Both the position numbers and the translations under genes were made by a program. The notes beneath the pieces were generated by a model. That model ran no database searches and was not told the origin of the DNA. It was given only the letters and a program-made list of their open reading frames with translations. A DNA stretch of 25,677 nt from CAZEDU01 sp964511185 (GTDB lineage Bacteria > Myxococcota > Myxococcia > Myxococcales > Myxococcaceae). Location of the stretch: the NCBI GenBank assembly GCA_964511185.1, contig CAZEDU010000072.1, positions 1-25,677 of the forward strand. The letters run 5' to 3'. Positions 14,381-24,549 of this stretch are shown piece after piece. How positions within the stretch are numbered: the first letter of the stretch is position 1; each line of letters opens with the position of its first letter.

Positions 14381-14728
14381 ATGCGCGTCAAAAAGGGTTT
14401 CAAAGCGCGGCGTCGCCGCAATCGAGTCTTGAAGCTGGCCAAGGGTTTCCGTGGCCGTCGGAAGAACTGCTACAAGCGGGCGAACCAAGCCGTCGAGCGC
14501 GCGCTCGACTTCGCGAGCCGCGACCGCGCGACCAAGAAGCGGAACTTCCGCTCGCTGTGGATCGTCCGCATCAACGCGGCGGCCCGCTCGGTCGGCCTGT
14601 CGTACTCCAAGCTGATTGCCGGACTGACGAAGAAGAAGGTCGGGATCGATCGGAAGATCCTCGCTGACCTCGCCGTGGCGGATCCGCAGGCGTTTGCCTC
14701 GGTCGCTCAAATCGCCAAGGCGGCCTAA
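14381..14728 (+). CDS. rplT: 50S ribosomal protein L20
   Basis: The protein has 115 residues. The N-terminal extension (RVKKGFKARRRRNRVLKLAK, GFRGRRKNCYKRA) binds 23S rRNA early in 50S assembly; the globular part follows with DRATKKRNFRSLWIVRINAA and LSYSKLIAGL. In E. coli and Bacillus L20 also represses its own operon by binding mRNA. It is ten bases after rpmI, and a terminator hairpin follows. Confidence 0.97.
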   Translation: MRVKKGFKARRRRNRVLKLAKGFRGRRKNCYKRANQAVERALDFASRDRATKKRNFRSLWIVRINAAARSVGLSYSKLIAGLTKKKVGIDRKILADLAVADPQAFASVAQIAKAA

Positions 14729-14754
14729 GGCTTCGACAGTTTCACGTTTGCATC

Positions 14755-14788
14755 AAGGGCTGCCTCGGTTATCGAGGCGGCCCTTTTT
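14755..14788 (+). terminator. Hairpin terminator or attenuator between rplT and pheS
   Basis: AAGGGCTGCCTCG (14755-14767) pairs with CGAGGCGGCCCTT (14773-14785), thirteen pairs with one T-G wobble around a five-base loop, and T-run 14784-14788. It lies 26 bases after rplT and 28 bases before the pheS start. It could end the ribosomal protein message or attenuate pheST. Confidence 0.85.
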
Positions 14789-14816
14789 CATTTCATCGAA
14801 CGGGATTCGAGAGACC

Positions 14817-15860
14817 ATGCAGGAACGGCTGAAGTCCCTGGCAGAGACGGCGCGCAGCGAGATCGCGCAGGCGGTGGACGCCGACCGGGTCGAGGCGCTG
14901 CGCGTGAAATACCTGGGCAAGAAGGGCGAGCTGTCGGCCGCCCTGGGGGGCATGGGCAAGCTCCAGCCGGACGAGCGGCGCGCCCTGGGCGAGGTCGCCA
15001 ATCAGGTCAAGGCCGAGCTGGAGGCGCTGCTCGCGCGCGCGGTGGCGCGGGCGGAAGAGGCCAAGCTCGAGGCCGAGCTCAAGGGGCCCAAGCTCGACGT
15101 GACGTTGCCGGGGCGGCCGCTCAAGCTGGGCCGGCGCCACCCGGTCTCGCGCACGATGGACGAGCTCGTCGCCATCTTCGGGCGGCTGGGGTTCGACGCG
15201 GCCACCGGGCCGGAGATCGAGCTCGACTACTACAACTTCCAGGCGCTCAACTTCCTCGACGACCACCCCGCGCGCGACATGCAGGACACGTTCTTCGTCG
15301 AGCCGAAGTGGCTGAAGACGCCGCCGCCCAGCCCGGTGCTCCTGCGCACGCACACCTCGCCGGTGCAGGTCCGCGCGATGCTGCAGCAGCCGCCGCCGGT
15401 GCGCCTGGTGATGCCCGGCCGCGTGTACCGCCGCGACTCCGACCTGACACACACGCCGATGTTCCACCAGGTGGAGGGCCTGCTCGTCGACCGGGGCGTC
15501 ACCTTCTCGGAGCTCAAGGGCACGTTGAACGCGTTCGTCTCGGCGTTCTTCTCGCCCGACACGCGCACGCGCTTTCGGCCGTCGTTCTTTCCGTTCACCG
15601 AGCCTTCGGCCGAGGTGGACATCAGCTGCCAGCTCTGCGGCGGCAAGGGTTGCCGCGCGTGCAAGCAGACCGGCTGGCTCGAGGTCCTGGGCGCCGGGAT
15701 GGTGCACCCGAACGTGCTGCGGTCGGCGAAGTACCCGGCCGACGCGCTCACCGGGTTCGCCTTCGGCATGGGGGTCGAGCGCCTGACGATGCTCAAGTAC
15801 GGCATCGATGACCTGCGCTTGATGTTCGAGAACGACGTTCGCTTGCTGGAGCAGTTCTAA
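14817..15860 (+). CDS. pheS: Phenylalanyl-tRNA synthetase alpha subunit
   Basis: The protein has 347 residues, near the family norm. With PheT it forms the alpha2-beta2 enzyme that charges tRNA-Phe. The N-terminal coiled coil (about 1-85) contacts tRNA. The class II core has YRRDSDLTHTPMFHQVEG (motif 2), SFFPFTEPSAEVDI and GFAFGMGVERLTMLKYGIDD (motif 3). A CxxC...CxxC-like patch (CQLCGGKGCRACKQ) is present, as in many bacterial PheS. The start is the ATG at 14817; reading farther upstream in frame would run through the terminator hairpin. The stop is followed directly by the pheT ATG (TAAATG). Confidence 0.97.
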   Translation: MQERLKSLAETARSEIAQAVDADRVEALRVKYLGKKGELSAALGGMGKLQPDERRALGEVANQVKAELEALLARAVARAEEAKLEAELKGPKLDVTLPGRPLKLGRRHPVSRTMDELVAIFGRLGFDAATGPEIELDYYNFQALNFLDDHPARDMQDTFFVEPKWLKTPPPSPVLLRTHTSPVQVRAMLQQPPPVRLVMPGRVYRRDSDLTHTPMFHQVEGLLVDRGVTFSELKGTLNAFVSAFFSPDTRTRFRPSFFPFTEPSAEVDISCQLCGGKGCRACKQTGWLEVLGAGMVHPNVLRSAKYPADALTGFAFGMGVERLTMLKYGIDDLRLMFENDVRLLEQF

Positions 15861-18286
15861 ATGAAGGTCTCTTTCCAGTGGCTGTCGGAGTACGTCGAGA
15901 TTCGTGAGACGCCGCAGCAGATCGCCGAACGGCTGACGATGGCCGGCTTGGAGATCGAGGCGATTCACGCGCCGGGCGCGGCGCTCAAAGGCGTGGTGGT
16001 CGCGGAGATCAAAGAGTCGGTGAAGCACCCGAACGCCGACAAGCTATCGGTGACGCAGGTCGACATCGGCGGCAGCGCGCTGCTCCAGATCGTCTGCGGC
16101 GCGAAGAACTACAAGGTCGGCGACAAGGTCCCGCTCGCGACCGCGGGCACCGTGCTGCCGAACGGCGTGGCGATCAAGCAGTCGGCGCTCCGCGGGGTCG
16201 AGAGCTTCGGCATGCTCTGCTCGGCGCGCGAGCTGGGGCTGGCGGAGGACGCCTCGGGCCTGATGATCCTCGATCCGGCGCTGAAGGTCGGTACGCCCAT
16301 CGCGGACGCGCTGGGGCTCGACGACGCGGTGCTCGAGGTCAACGTCACGCCCAACCGGTCGGACGCGCTCTCGCACCTGGGCATCGCGCGGGAGATCGCG
16401 GTGCTCACCGGCACGCGGCTCAAGCTGCCGGTCCCGGCGATCGCCGAGGCGGTGAGCAAGGCCGCCGACAAAGTGAAGATCCGCATCGAAGACGCGGCGC
16501 GCTGCCCGCGGTACGCCGCGCGGGTGGTGGAGGGCGTGAAGGTCGGCCCGTCGCCCGCGTGGATGCAGCGGCGCCTCGAGGCGTGTGGGGTGCGCGCGAT
16601 CAACAACGTGGTCGACGTGACGAACTACGTGCTGCTCGAGCTGGGGCAGCCGCTGCACGCCTTCGATCTGGACCGGGTGGCGGGCCCCGAGATCGCCGTT
16701 CGCACCGCGAAGAAGGGCGAGCGCATCAAGACCCTCGACGGCAAGGACCGGGCGCTGGACGTCGACGACCTGGTCATCGCCGACAAGGCGCGCGCGCAGG
16801 TCATCGCCGGCGTGATGGGCGGCGCCGACAGCGAGGTGAGCGGCGCGACCCAGCGCGTGCTGCTCGAGGCGGCGCACTTTCAGTCGGCGGGCGTTCGCCG
16901 CAGCGCGCGGCGGCACGCGCTGCACTCGGAGTCGTCGCACCGCTTCGAGCGCGGCACCGACATCTCGGTCATCCCGTTGGCGCTCGACCGCGCGGCGCAG
17001 CTCATCGTGCAGGTGGCCGGCGGCCAGGTGCTCGAAGGGCGGGTCGACGTGTACCCCAAGGCGGCCGAGCCTCGGCGCATTCGCTTGCGCTACGACCGCG
17101 TGCCCGAAGTGCTCGGCGCGAAGGTGACCGCGGAAGAGACGCGGAGCATCCTCGAGCAGCTCGGCTTCCTGGCCGAATCGGAGGCGCCGGGAGAGGGCGT
17201 CTTCACCGTGCCGTTCGCCCGCGTCGACGCGTCCGGGGAAGAGGACCTCATCGAAGAGGTGGCGCGCGTCTACGGCTACGACCGCATCCCCGCCGCGCTG
17301 CCGAAGTCCGGCCTGACGCTGAGAGCGGAGCCGAAGCCGCAGACGGTCGAGCGGCGCGTGCGCGAGGCGCTGATGGGAGCGGGGTTCGATGAGGTGGTGA
17401 ACTACTCGTTCGTCTCGCAGCCGGAGCTCGAGAAGCTGGGGGAAGAGGGGCCGTTCATCGCGCTGGTGAATCCGCTCTCGGCGGAGCACGGGGTGATGCG
17501 CACCACGCTCGCCGCTGGGCTCATGCAGAACGTGCAACGCAACGTGCGGCACCAGGCGCCGTCCTTGCGGCTCTACGAGCTGGGGCGGGCGTACCGCGGC
17601 GATCCCGCCGGCGGCGTGGGCCTCGCCNNNNNNNNNNGAACGAGACCTCGTGGGCGGCGGGCGTGCTCTGGGGGCGGCGCCATGGCCGCAGCTGGGCGGA
17701 GCCAGTCAAGGACGCGTCGGTCGACTTCTATGACGCCAAGGCCGCCATCGAAGCGGTGCTTCGGCAGCTGCACATCGAGGGCGCGCGGTTCGAGCCGCTG
17801 GAGCACCCGAGGTACCACCCGCGGGCCGCGGCCAAGGTTTGGGTGGGCGCGCGCCTGGTCGGCTACGTCGGCGAGCTGCATCCGCTCGCGCGCCAGCGGC
17901 TCGACCTGCCGGAGGGGGTGTTCCTGTTCGAGCTGAACGTCGATGTGCTGACCGAGGCGGCGCAGCTGGTTCCTACCTACCAGTCCCTCAGCCGGTACCC
18001 CGCGGTCTGGCGCGACATCGCGGTCGTCGTGCCGATCGAGCAGCCCAACGCCCAGGTGCGGCAAGTCATCGTCGACGTGGGCGCGCCGCTGGTCGAGGAC
18101 GCCGTGATCTTCGACGTCTACACGGGCAAGCCGATCCCGGAAGGGAAGAAGAACGTCGCGTACGCCCTGACGTATCGCTCACACGAACGCACCCTGACCG
18201 ACCAGGAAGTGAGCGAGGCACATCAGCGGATTGCCGAGGAAGTCCACCGCCGGTTGGGCGCCAGTTTGCGCGGCGCAAATCCTTAA
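15861..18286 (+). CDS. pheT: Phenylalanyl-tRNA synthetase beta subunit (interrupted by assembly gap)
   Basis: The gene runs from ATG 15861 to TGA or TAA-type end at 18286 and codes for about 805 residues once the gap is closed. Order: N-terminal segment; OB-type tRNA-binding domain (about 40-150: AEIKESVKHPNADKLSV, QIVCGAKNY); B3/B4 editing domain (MLCSARELGL, NVTPNRSDALSHLGIAREI, AINNVVDVTNYVL, HSESSHRFERGTD); B5 domain; a catalytic-like core (NYSFVSQPELEKLG, NPLSAEHGVMRTTL); and the FDX-ACB anticodon-binding domain at the end (SRYPAVWRDIAVVVP). Ten N at 17628-17637 interrupt the core. The frame before the gap differs from that after it, so the real gap length should leave remainder 2 on division by 3. 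It is judged an intact gene, not a pseudogene. Confidence 0.95.
17628..17637. other. Assembly gap (10 N) inside pheT
   Basis: Ten undetermined bases. After them the pheT frame resumes as NETSWAAGVLWG, which reads correctly only if the true gap is 2, 5, 8, 11... bases, so 10 is a placeholder. Confidence 0.98.
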
Positions 18287-18299
18287 GGAAGTCAGGACG

Positions 18300-18328
18300 T
18301 TGACAAGCCTTCGAAAGCCCTGTCAGAT
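18300..18328 (+). promoter_or_regulatory. Predicted promoter of ihfA
   Basis: TTGACA (18300-18305), a 17-base spacer and TCAGAT (18323-18328), 36 bases before the ATG at 18365. The predicted RNA start (about 18335) lies after the possible TTG start at 18332, which supports ATG 18365. IHF can thus be made independently of pheST. Confidence 0.6.
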
Positions 18329-18364
18329 TGGTTGGAAAGGAACGCAGTTTCGAGGGCTTCGCGC

Positions 18365-18736
18365 ATGACCAAAGCGGACATCATCGAAGGCGTTTACGAA
18401 CGCGTCGGCTTCTCCAAGAAGGAGTCGGCCGAAATCGTTGAGCTTGTCTTCGACACGGTGAAAGAGACTCTGGAGCGCGGAGACAAGATCAAGGTCTCGG
18501 GCTTTGGAAACTTTCAAGTGCGCCAGAAGAAGGCGCGCGTCGGGCGTAATCCTCAGACCGGCAAGGAGATCGAGATCTCCGCGCGCCGCGTGCTGACGTT
18601 CCGGCCGAGCCAAGTGCTCAAGAACGCGTTGAACAGCCCCGAGTACATGTCGCAGATCCCCGAGAGCGCCTTCACCGAGTCAGGCGGCGGCTCCGAGGAC
18701 GAGGGCGATGAGGGCGACAACGGGTCGGACGAGTAA
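18365..18736 (+). CDS. ihfA: Integration host factor alpha subunit with acidic tail
   Basis: The protein has 123 residues. IHF is a heterodimer that bends DNA sharply at specific sites. The HU/IHF fold (1-94) is complete: MTKADIIEGVYERVGFSKKE, dimer helices, KVSGFGNFQVRQKKARVGRN, with the intercalating proline P63 in GRNPQTGKEI, then RRVLTFRPSQVLKNALN. Its position right after pheT matches ihfA of E. coli. Residues 95-123 are an added tail, ending in a very acidic run (SEDEGDEGDNGSDE), which E. coli IhfA lacks. Start ATG 18365 is chosen over TTG 18332, which lies before the predicted RNA start. The tail might tune DNA binding; that is inference. Confidence 0.93.
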   Translation: MTKADIIEGVYERVGFSKKESAEIVELVFDTVKETLERGDKIKVSGFGNFQVRQKKARVGRNPQTGKEIEISARRVLTFRPSQVLKNALNSPEYMSQIPESAFTESGGGSEDEGDEGDNGSDE

Positions 18737-18753
18737 GCGGCCTCAAACGAGCC

Positions 18754-18782
18754 TTGACCAACCGGTGCCGCGCGGGTCATAA
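18754..18782 (+). promoter_or_regulatory. Predicted promoter of tRNA-Pro
   Basis: TTGACC (18754-18759), a 17-base spacer and TCATAA (18777-18782), 23 bases before the tRNA. Confidence 0.6.
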
Positions 18783-18803
18783 GCCCGCCCGGCATCGAAT
18801 TTT

Positions 18804-18882
<79 letters not shown>

Positions 18883-18889
18883 CCTGAAT

Positions 18890-18928
18890 GGGGACCGTTC
18901 CCTCTGGGGACTGTCCCCGTTCTTTTTT
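18890..18928 (+). terminator. 29-base GGGGA...TCCCC palindrome (copy A) with T-run
   Basis: GGGGACCGTTCCC, loop TCT, GGGGACTGTCCCC (18890-18918): thirteen positions per arm with one mismatch and one wobble. T6 follows at 18923-18928, so it can end the tRNA-Pro transcript. It stands between tRNA-Pro and the convergent MFS gene. It belongs to the repeat family also seen at 21165, 22233 and 22323. Confidence 0.75.
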
Positions 18929-18935
18929 CCGATTG

Positions 18936-20408
18936 TTATCGCCGGATGATGGGCGCGGTGAGCCGACCGCCCAGCTCCGTCGCGCGGGTGCGCACCAGCT
19001 GGGCCAGCGCCTCGACGGGACGGGCGCCCCGCTCGACGATGCGCAGCGCGAAGAACACGCACGACAGGCGGGCGATGGCCGAGGCGACGAAGAGCACGTG
19101 CAGGCCGAACCATGTCCGCCCGAAGAGCTCGAACTGCGCCGGGAGCTGCTGAACGATCGCGCCGCCGAGGATGGTGGACGCCGCGAAGGCGAGCCCGCCC
19201 GCCATCGCGAAGATGGCCAGGTAGTAGCTGCGGCCTTGCCGGGGCGAGACCTTGAGCGGCAGGTGGAACGCGGCCAAGGCGTGACCGCTCCAGAGCGTCG
19301 CGGCGAACACGACCTCGAGCAGGAGCGGCCACAGGAAGTCGGGCCCGGCGAACAGCCAGAAGATCGGCACGAAGCCGATGCCAAACGAGCTGGCGATCAA
19401 GACCGGCCGCGCGCCGACGCGATCCATCGCGCGCCCCCAGAGCGGGCCGATGACGACGCGCACGCCCGCCGCGGCGGCGGTGTAGAGCGCGATCAGCGCG
19501 AACGACATCTTCAAGTTCTGCATCATGTGCAGCACGAAGAAGGGCGCGGAGAGCCCCACCGCCGCGTTCCAGGCGATCTGGTACCCGACGTAGCGGCGCG
19601 TGTGCGGGTCGAGCAGCGGCTGAAACACCGCCCGCGCGGAGAGCGACAGGGGCGCCTGCTCGGCGGCGTCCTGCTGCTGGCACATCAGCCATGTGGTGGC
19701 CGCGCCCGCCAGGCAAGACGCGACGGCCAAGGTCGAGAGCATTCCGCCCACCAGGGCGTGGTGCTTCCCCCAGTCGAGCACGAGCCCGGCGGTCAAGGTC
19801 GCGAGGGTGCCGCCCAACGTGCAGAGCGCCGTCCGCGTCCCGAAGTAGCGGCCGCGGATGCGGTGCGGGACGAGATCTCCCATCCAGGAGGTCCACGCGT
19901 TGTTGCCGATGACGCCGAGCAGCGCGCTCGCCGCGGTCACCGCCAGCAGGACGCTCTGCTTGGCTTCGCTCGAGAGGGAGAGAAACGGCAGCGCCACCAA
20001 CGGCACCAGCGCCTGGCGGGAGAGCCCCACGGAGACGATGCAGACCCGCCGCGCGCCGAAGGTGGACGAGAGCCACGCGGCCGGCAGCTGAACGAACTGC
20101 CCCAAGAACGGCAGCGCCGCGAGCAGGCCGACCATCAAGGGGCCACAGCCCAGGTAGAGCGCCCACGCCGTGAGGATCGCGCCGCCGGTGCAGGCGGTGA
20201 CGATCTCGGCGAAGACGCCTTCGGCCGTCGAGACGCGGAGCGTCCTCCGAAGCGGCGCGGACGCGCCGTGACGCACGTTGCCGCCGTCGGGGACCGCGCT
20301 GAAGGGGGCCTGGGCGGCGGGAAGGCTCGTCCCCGGCCGGTAGCCAGGGACGGCCGCGCCGAGCCGCTCGACCGCCTTGCGAATGGGAGCCAAACCGGGT
20401 TTCCGCAC
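18936..20408 (-). CDS. MFS transporter
   Basis: The protein has 490 residues if the GTG at 20408 is the start. After a hydrophilic N-terminus of about 55 residues come roughly twelve hydrophobic helices, for example ILTAWALYLGCGPLMVGLLA, MVGLLAALPFLGQFVQLPAA and VVFAATLWSGHALAAFHLPL. MFS-type loops are visible (RIRGRYFGTRTAL between helices 4 and 5, and GRAMDRVGARPVL in the second half). It should be a proton-driven exporter or importer in the inner membrane; the substrate cannot be told. No ribosome site is evident at 20408, so the start may be further in, for example at the GTG encoding VRHGASAPL. It is convergent with tRNA-Pro and divergent from the next gene. Confidence 0.85.
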   Translation of the reverse strand: MRKPGLAPIRKAVERLGAAVPGYRPGTSLPAAQAPFSAVPDGGNVRHGASAPLRRTLRVSTAEGVFAEIVTACTGGAILTAWALYLGCGPLMVGLLAALPFLGQFVQLPAAWLSSTFGARRVCIVSVGLSRQALVPLVALPFLSLSSEAKQSVLLAVTAASALLGVIGNNAWTSWMGDLVPHRIRGRYFGTRTALCTLGGTLATLTAGLVLDWGKHHALVGGMLSTLAVASCLAGAATTWLMCQQQDAAEQAPLSLSARAVFQPLLDPHTRRYVGYQIAWNAAVGLSAPFFVLHMMQNLKMSFALIALYTAAAAGVRVVIGPLWGRAMDRVGARPVLIASSFGIGFVPIFWLFAGPDFLWPLLLEVVFAATLWSGHALAAFHLPLKVSPRQGRSYYLAIFAMAGGLAFAASTILGGAIVQQLPAQFELFGRTWFGLHVLFVASAIARLSCVFFALRIVERGARPVEALAQLVRTRATELGGRLTAPIIRR

Positions 20409-20458
20409 GACCGCGGGTCGAAGCCTGGCATGCCTGATCCGCGACGCTCAATGTGGTA

Positions 20459-20482
20459 GCTCCCGGCAGAGCTGCCCGGAGC
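20459..20482. promoter_or_regulatory. Imperfect palindrome in divergent intergenic region
   Basis: A 24-base inverted repeat with arms GCTCCCGGCAG and CTGCCCGGAGC (one mismatch, 2-base centre). It lies in the 127-base space between the divergent MFS gene and the cyclotransferase-like gene, 50 bases from each start, a fair place for a shared operator. No clear promoter boxes were found beside it. Confidence 0.35.
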
Positions 20483-20535
20483 GGCCTACCCGGCGGAAGT
20501 GAGCGGGCAGGCGAGCAGGACGAAAGGAACTGGCG

Positions 20536-21063
20536 ATGGACTCACACTACGACCAAGTCATGAAGGCCCGGTCAGAGGCGGCCGCGCAGGAGAGCCGCCT
20601 CTACTTCGCGTACTCGACCGTGCTCGATCGCGCGGCGTTCGAGGAGTGGAAGCAGCAACACGGGTACGAGTTCTTCTCGCTCCCCGAAGGCGAGCTGGCC
20701 GAAGCGGTCGACGTCGCGCTGGTCTACGACTTCCCGTCGCGCTGGTGGAACGGCCGCGTCGCGGGGCTGCAGGACGCCCCGGGTCAGAGCGTGTTCGGCC
20801 GCCTCTTCACCATTGCGGGAACGGACTGGCCCATCGTTCAGCACAAAGAGGGCGCGGTGACCGGCATGTGCGTGGAACGCAAAGTCCAGGTGAAGGCGGG
20901 TGGGCGCGAGCTCGAAGCGATCGCCTTCACCACCAACCCTCAGCGCAAAAGCGACCAGGGGCCGATCAGCGCTCGCTTCGTCGAGGCGCTCGTTCGCGGC
21001 GCCCAGAGCGCGGGGCTGCCTGAGGCCTACGTGGCGTCGCTGAAAAGCGCCCCGTCGATGTAA
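20536..21063 (+). CDS. Gamma-glutamylcyclotransferase-like protein
   Basis: The protein has 175 residues, cytoplasmic, with GAAAGGAA eight bases or so before the ATG. The layout follows the GGCT/AIG2-like fold: strand RLYFAYSTVLDRAAFEEW (21-38), a substrate-contact segment FPSRWWNGRVAGLQDAPGQ, the strand SVFGRLFTIAG, the predicted catalytic acid E105 in QHKEGAVTG, and a final helix with FVEALVRGAQSAGLPEAYV. Members cyclise gamma-glutamyl groups of peptides or amines to 5-oxoproline. The usual YGSN loop is here YSTV, so substrate choice or activity may differ. It is a stand-alone gene in the accessory stretch and the target is unknown. Confidence 0.75.
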   Translation: MDSHYDQVMKARSEAAAQESRLYFAYSTVLDRAAFEEWKQQHGYEFFSLPEGELAEAVDVALVYDFPSRWWNGRVAGLQDAPGQSVFGRLFTIAGTDWPIVQHKEGAVTGMCVERKVQVKAGGRELEAIAFTTNPQRKSDQGPISARFVEALVRGAQSAGLPEAYVASLKSAPSM

Positions 21064-21164
21064 AGAGCGATGGCAAAACGGGGGTAATTCCGCGGCGACT
21101 TCGGCGGCGGCGATCCGATAGGTCGCTGTTATTACTGCTCTATTTTGATCGGAAACCTTGGAAA

Positions 21165-21193
21165 GGGGACCCGGACAATGGGTCAGGTTCCCC
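21165..21193. repeat. 29-base GGGGA...TCCCC palindrome (copy D)
   Basis: Starts GGGGACCCGGAC and ends GTCAGGTTCCCC with ten of twelve arm positions paired around a 5-base centre. Same length and same outer arms (GGGGA/TCCCC) as copies A-C but a different core. It lies 22 bases before the calpain-type gene, so it may form a leader hairpin there. The rest of the gap (21064-21164) is locally AT-rich (around 21128-21150) and may hold the promoter, but no clear boxes were found. Confidence 0.65.
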
Positions 21194-21215
21194 TCTCGCT
21201 TCGAGGTTTCGATTT

Positions 21216-22223
21216 ATGCCGACCGTCACGCTCTCTTCGCTGTTTTCCACCGTCAAGAAGGACAAGCGCATCACTGTGGCCGAGGTCTCCAGCCTCACCA
21301 GGAATGCGAAGGCCGACGGCAAGGTCACCAAGTCCGAACACGACTACCTCGCGCGGCAAAGCGCGCTGTACAAGGATCAGTTCGTTGCGGCCGCCCACAA
21401 GCAGCTGCTCCAGTTCCTCGCGGCCGAGGCGCCGAAGCCCGCGCAGCGCGATCTCACCGACCCGCCGGTGCTCGGCGAGGACAAGAGCTCCGTCAAGTAC
21501 GCGTGGATGAAGGGACAGCTCTTCGTCGATGGCGTGAACGAGAACGACGTGAAGCAGGGATCGATTGGCAACTGCTACCTGGTCGGCGCCTTTGCGGCCG
21601 TCGCCGCGCAGGATCCGAACGCGATCAAGAACGCCATCAAAGACAACAAGGACGGCACGTATACGGTTCGCCTCTTCCAGACGAGCGCGTTCAGCCGCAC
21701 GCCGATCGAGAAGAAGTACGTCATCGATGGTCAGCTCCCGATGGCCAACGGCGTGGCCCGGTACGCGAAGAGCACGAACCCGAACGAGCTGTGGGTCTCC
21801 TTGCTCGAGAAGGCGTTCGCGATGCGCGACGGCAGCTATGGCGAGCTCGAAGGCGAGCGCGGCGCGCTCCCGGGGCCGATCATGGCGGCGCTCACCGGCC
21901 GGCCGAGCCGCTACACGCGCGTCTTCGCCGACTCGACCGGCGATCGGTTCTTCAATGATCTGAAGACCGCCCTGGCGTCGAAGCGCACGGCCGCGGCGAT
22001 CACGCACCCGAAGGACAAGCAGGCGCTCTACAGCGGCACCGGCATCCACACGAACCACACGTACTCGATCCTCGGGACCGAGGAGGTCGGCGGAAAGAAG
22101 CTGATCGTGATGCGCAACCCGTGGGCGCGCAGCGAGCCGGCCGGAAACGGGAAGGACGACGGCGTCTTCAAGATCGACCTGGCGACCTTCCAGAAGCTGT
22201 TCCAGGGCTACTGCGTTTCTTGA
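21216..22223 (+). CDS. Calpain-type (C2 family) cysteine peptidase
   Basis: The protein has 335 residues. The calpain catalytic triad is complete: C120 in QGSIGNCYLVGA, H281 in GIHTNHTYSILG and N301 in MRNPWAR. The whole protease core spans about 85-333, with WVSLLEKAFA between. Residues 1-75 are an extra domain with two spaced loops (T12-E23 and N30-E41, the second reading NAKADGKVTKSE) that resemble weakened EF-hands. There is no signal peptide, so it is cytoplasmic or leaves by a non-Sec route. GAGG lies nine bases before the ATG. It is monocistronic: a palindrome precedes it and another follows. Bacterial calpain-like peptidases are scattered and poorly studied; the substrate is unknown. 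Confidence 0.9.
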   Translation: MPTVTLSSLFSTVKKDKRITVAEVSSLTRNAKADGKVTKSEHDYLARQSALYKDQFVAAAHKQLLQFLAAEAPKPAQRDLTDPPVLGEDKSSVKYAWMKGQLFVDGVNENDVKQGSIGNCYLVGAFAAVAAQDPNAIKNAIKDNKDGTYTVRLFQTSAFSRTPIEKKYVIDGQLPMANGVARYAKSTNPNELWVSLLEKAFAMRDGSYGELEGERGALPGPIMAALTGRPSRYTRVFADSTGDRFFNDLKTALASKRTAAAITHPKDKQALYSGTGIHTNHTYSILGTEEVGGKKLIVMRNPWARSEPAGNGKDDGVFKIDLATFQKLFQGYCVS

Positions 22224-22232
22224 GGATGGATG

Positions 22233-22261
22233 GGGGACAGTCCCTGAAAGGGACTGTCCCC
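22233..22261. repeat. 29-base GGGGA...TCCCC palindrome (copy B)
   Basis: GGGGACAGTCCCT, loop GAA, AGGGACTGTCCCC: thirteen perfect pairs. It lies between the convergent ends of the calpain-type gene and glgB and could stop transcription from both sides, though no T-run is present on either strand. Confidence 0.85.
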
Positions 22262-22294
22262 GGTCTTCCCGAGCCTCCAGCGAGAGACGACGGC

Positions 22295-24544
<2,250 letters not shown>

Positions 24545-24549
24545 GCGCG

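Noticed and set aside
14726..14790. Possible phenylalanine-rich leader peptide before pheS (TTC-GAC-AGT-TTC-ACG-TTT after the rplT stop)
   Set aside because: Three Phe codons in six are suggestive of pheST attenuation, but this frame has no ATG, GTG or TTG between the rplT stop and these codons, so nothing would start it.
18332..18364. TTG 18332 as the start of ihfA
   Set aside because: It lies just 4 bases after the predicted -10 box, before the expected transcription start, and would add 11 residues not found in the IHF family.
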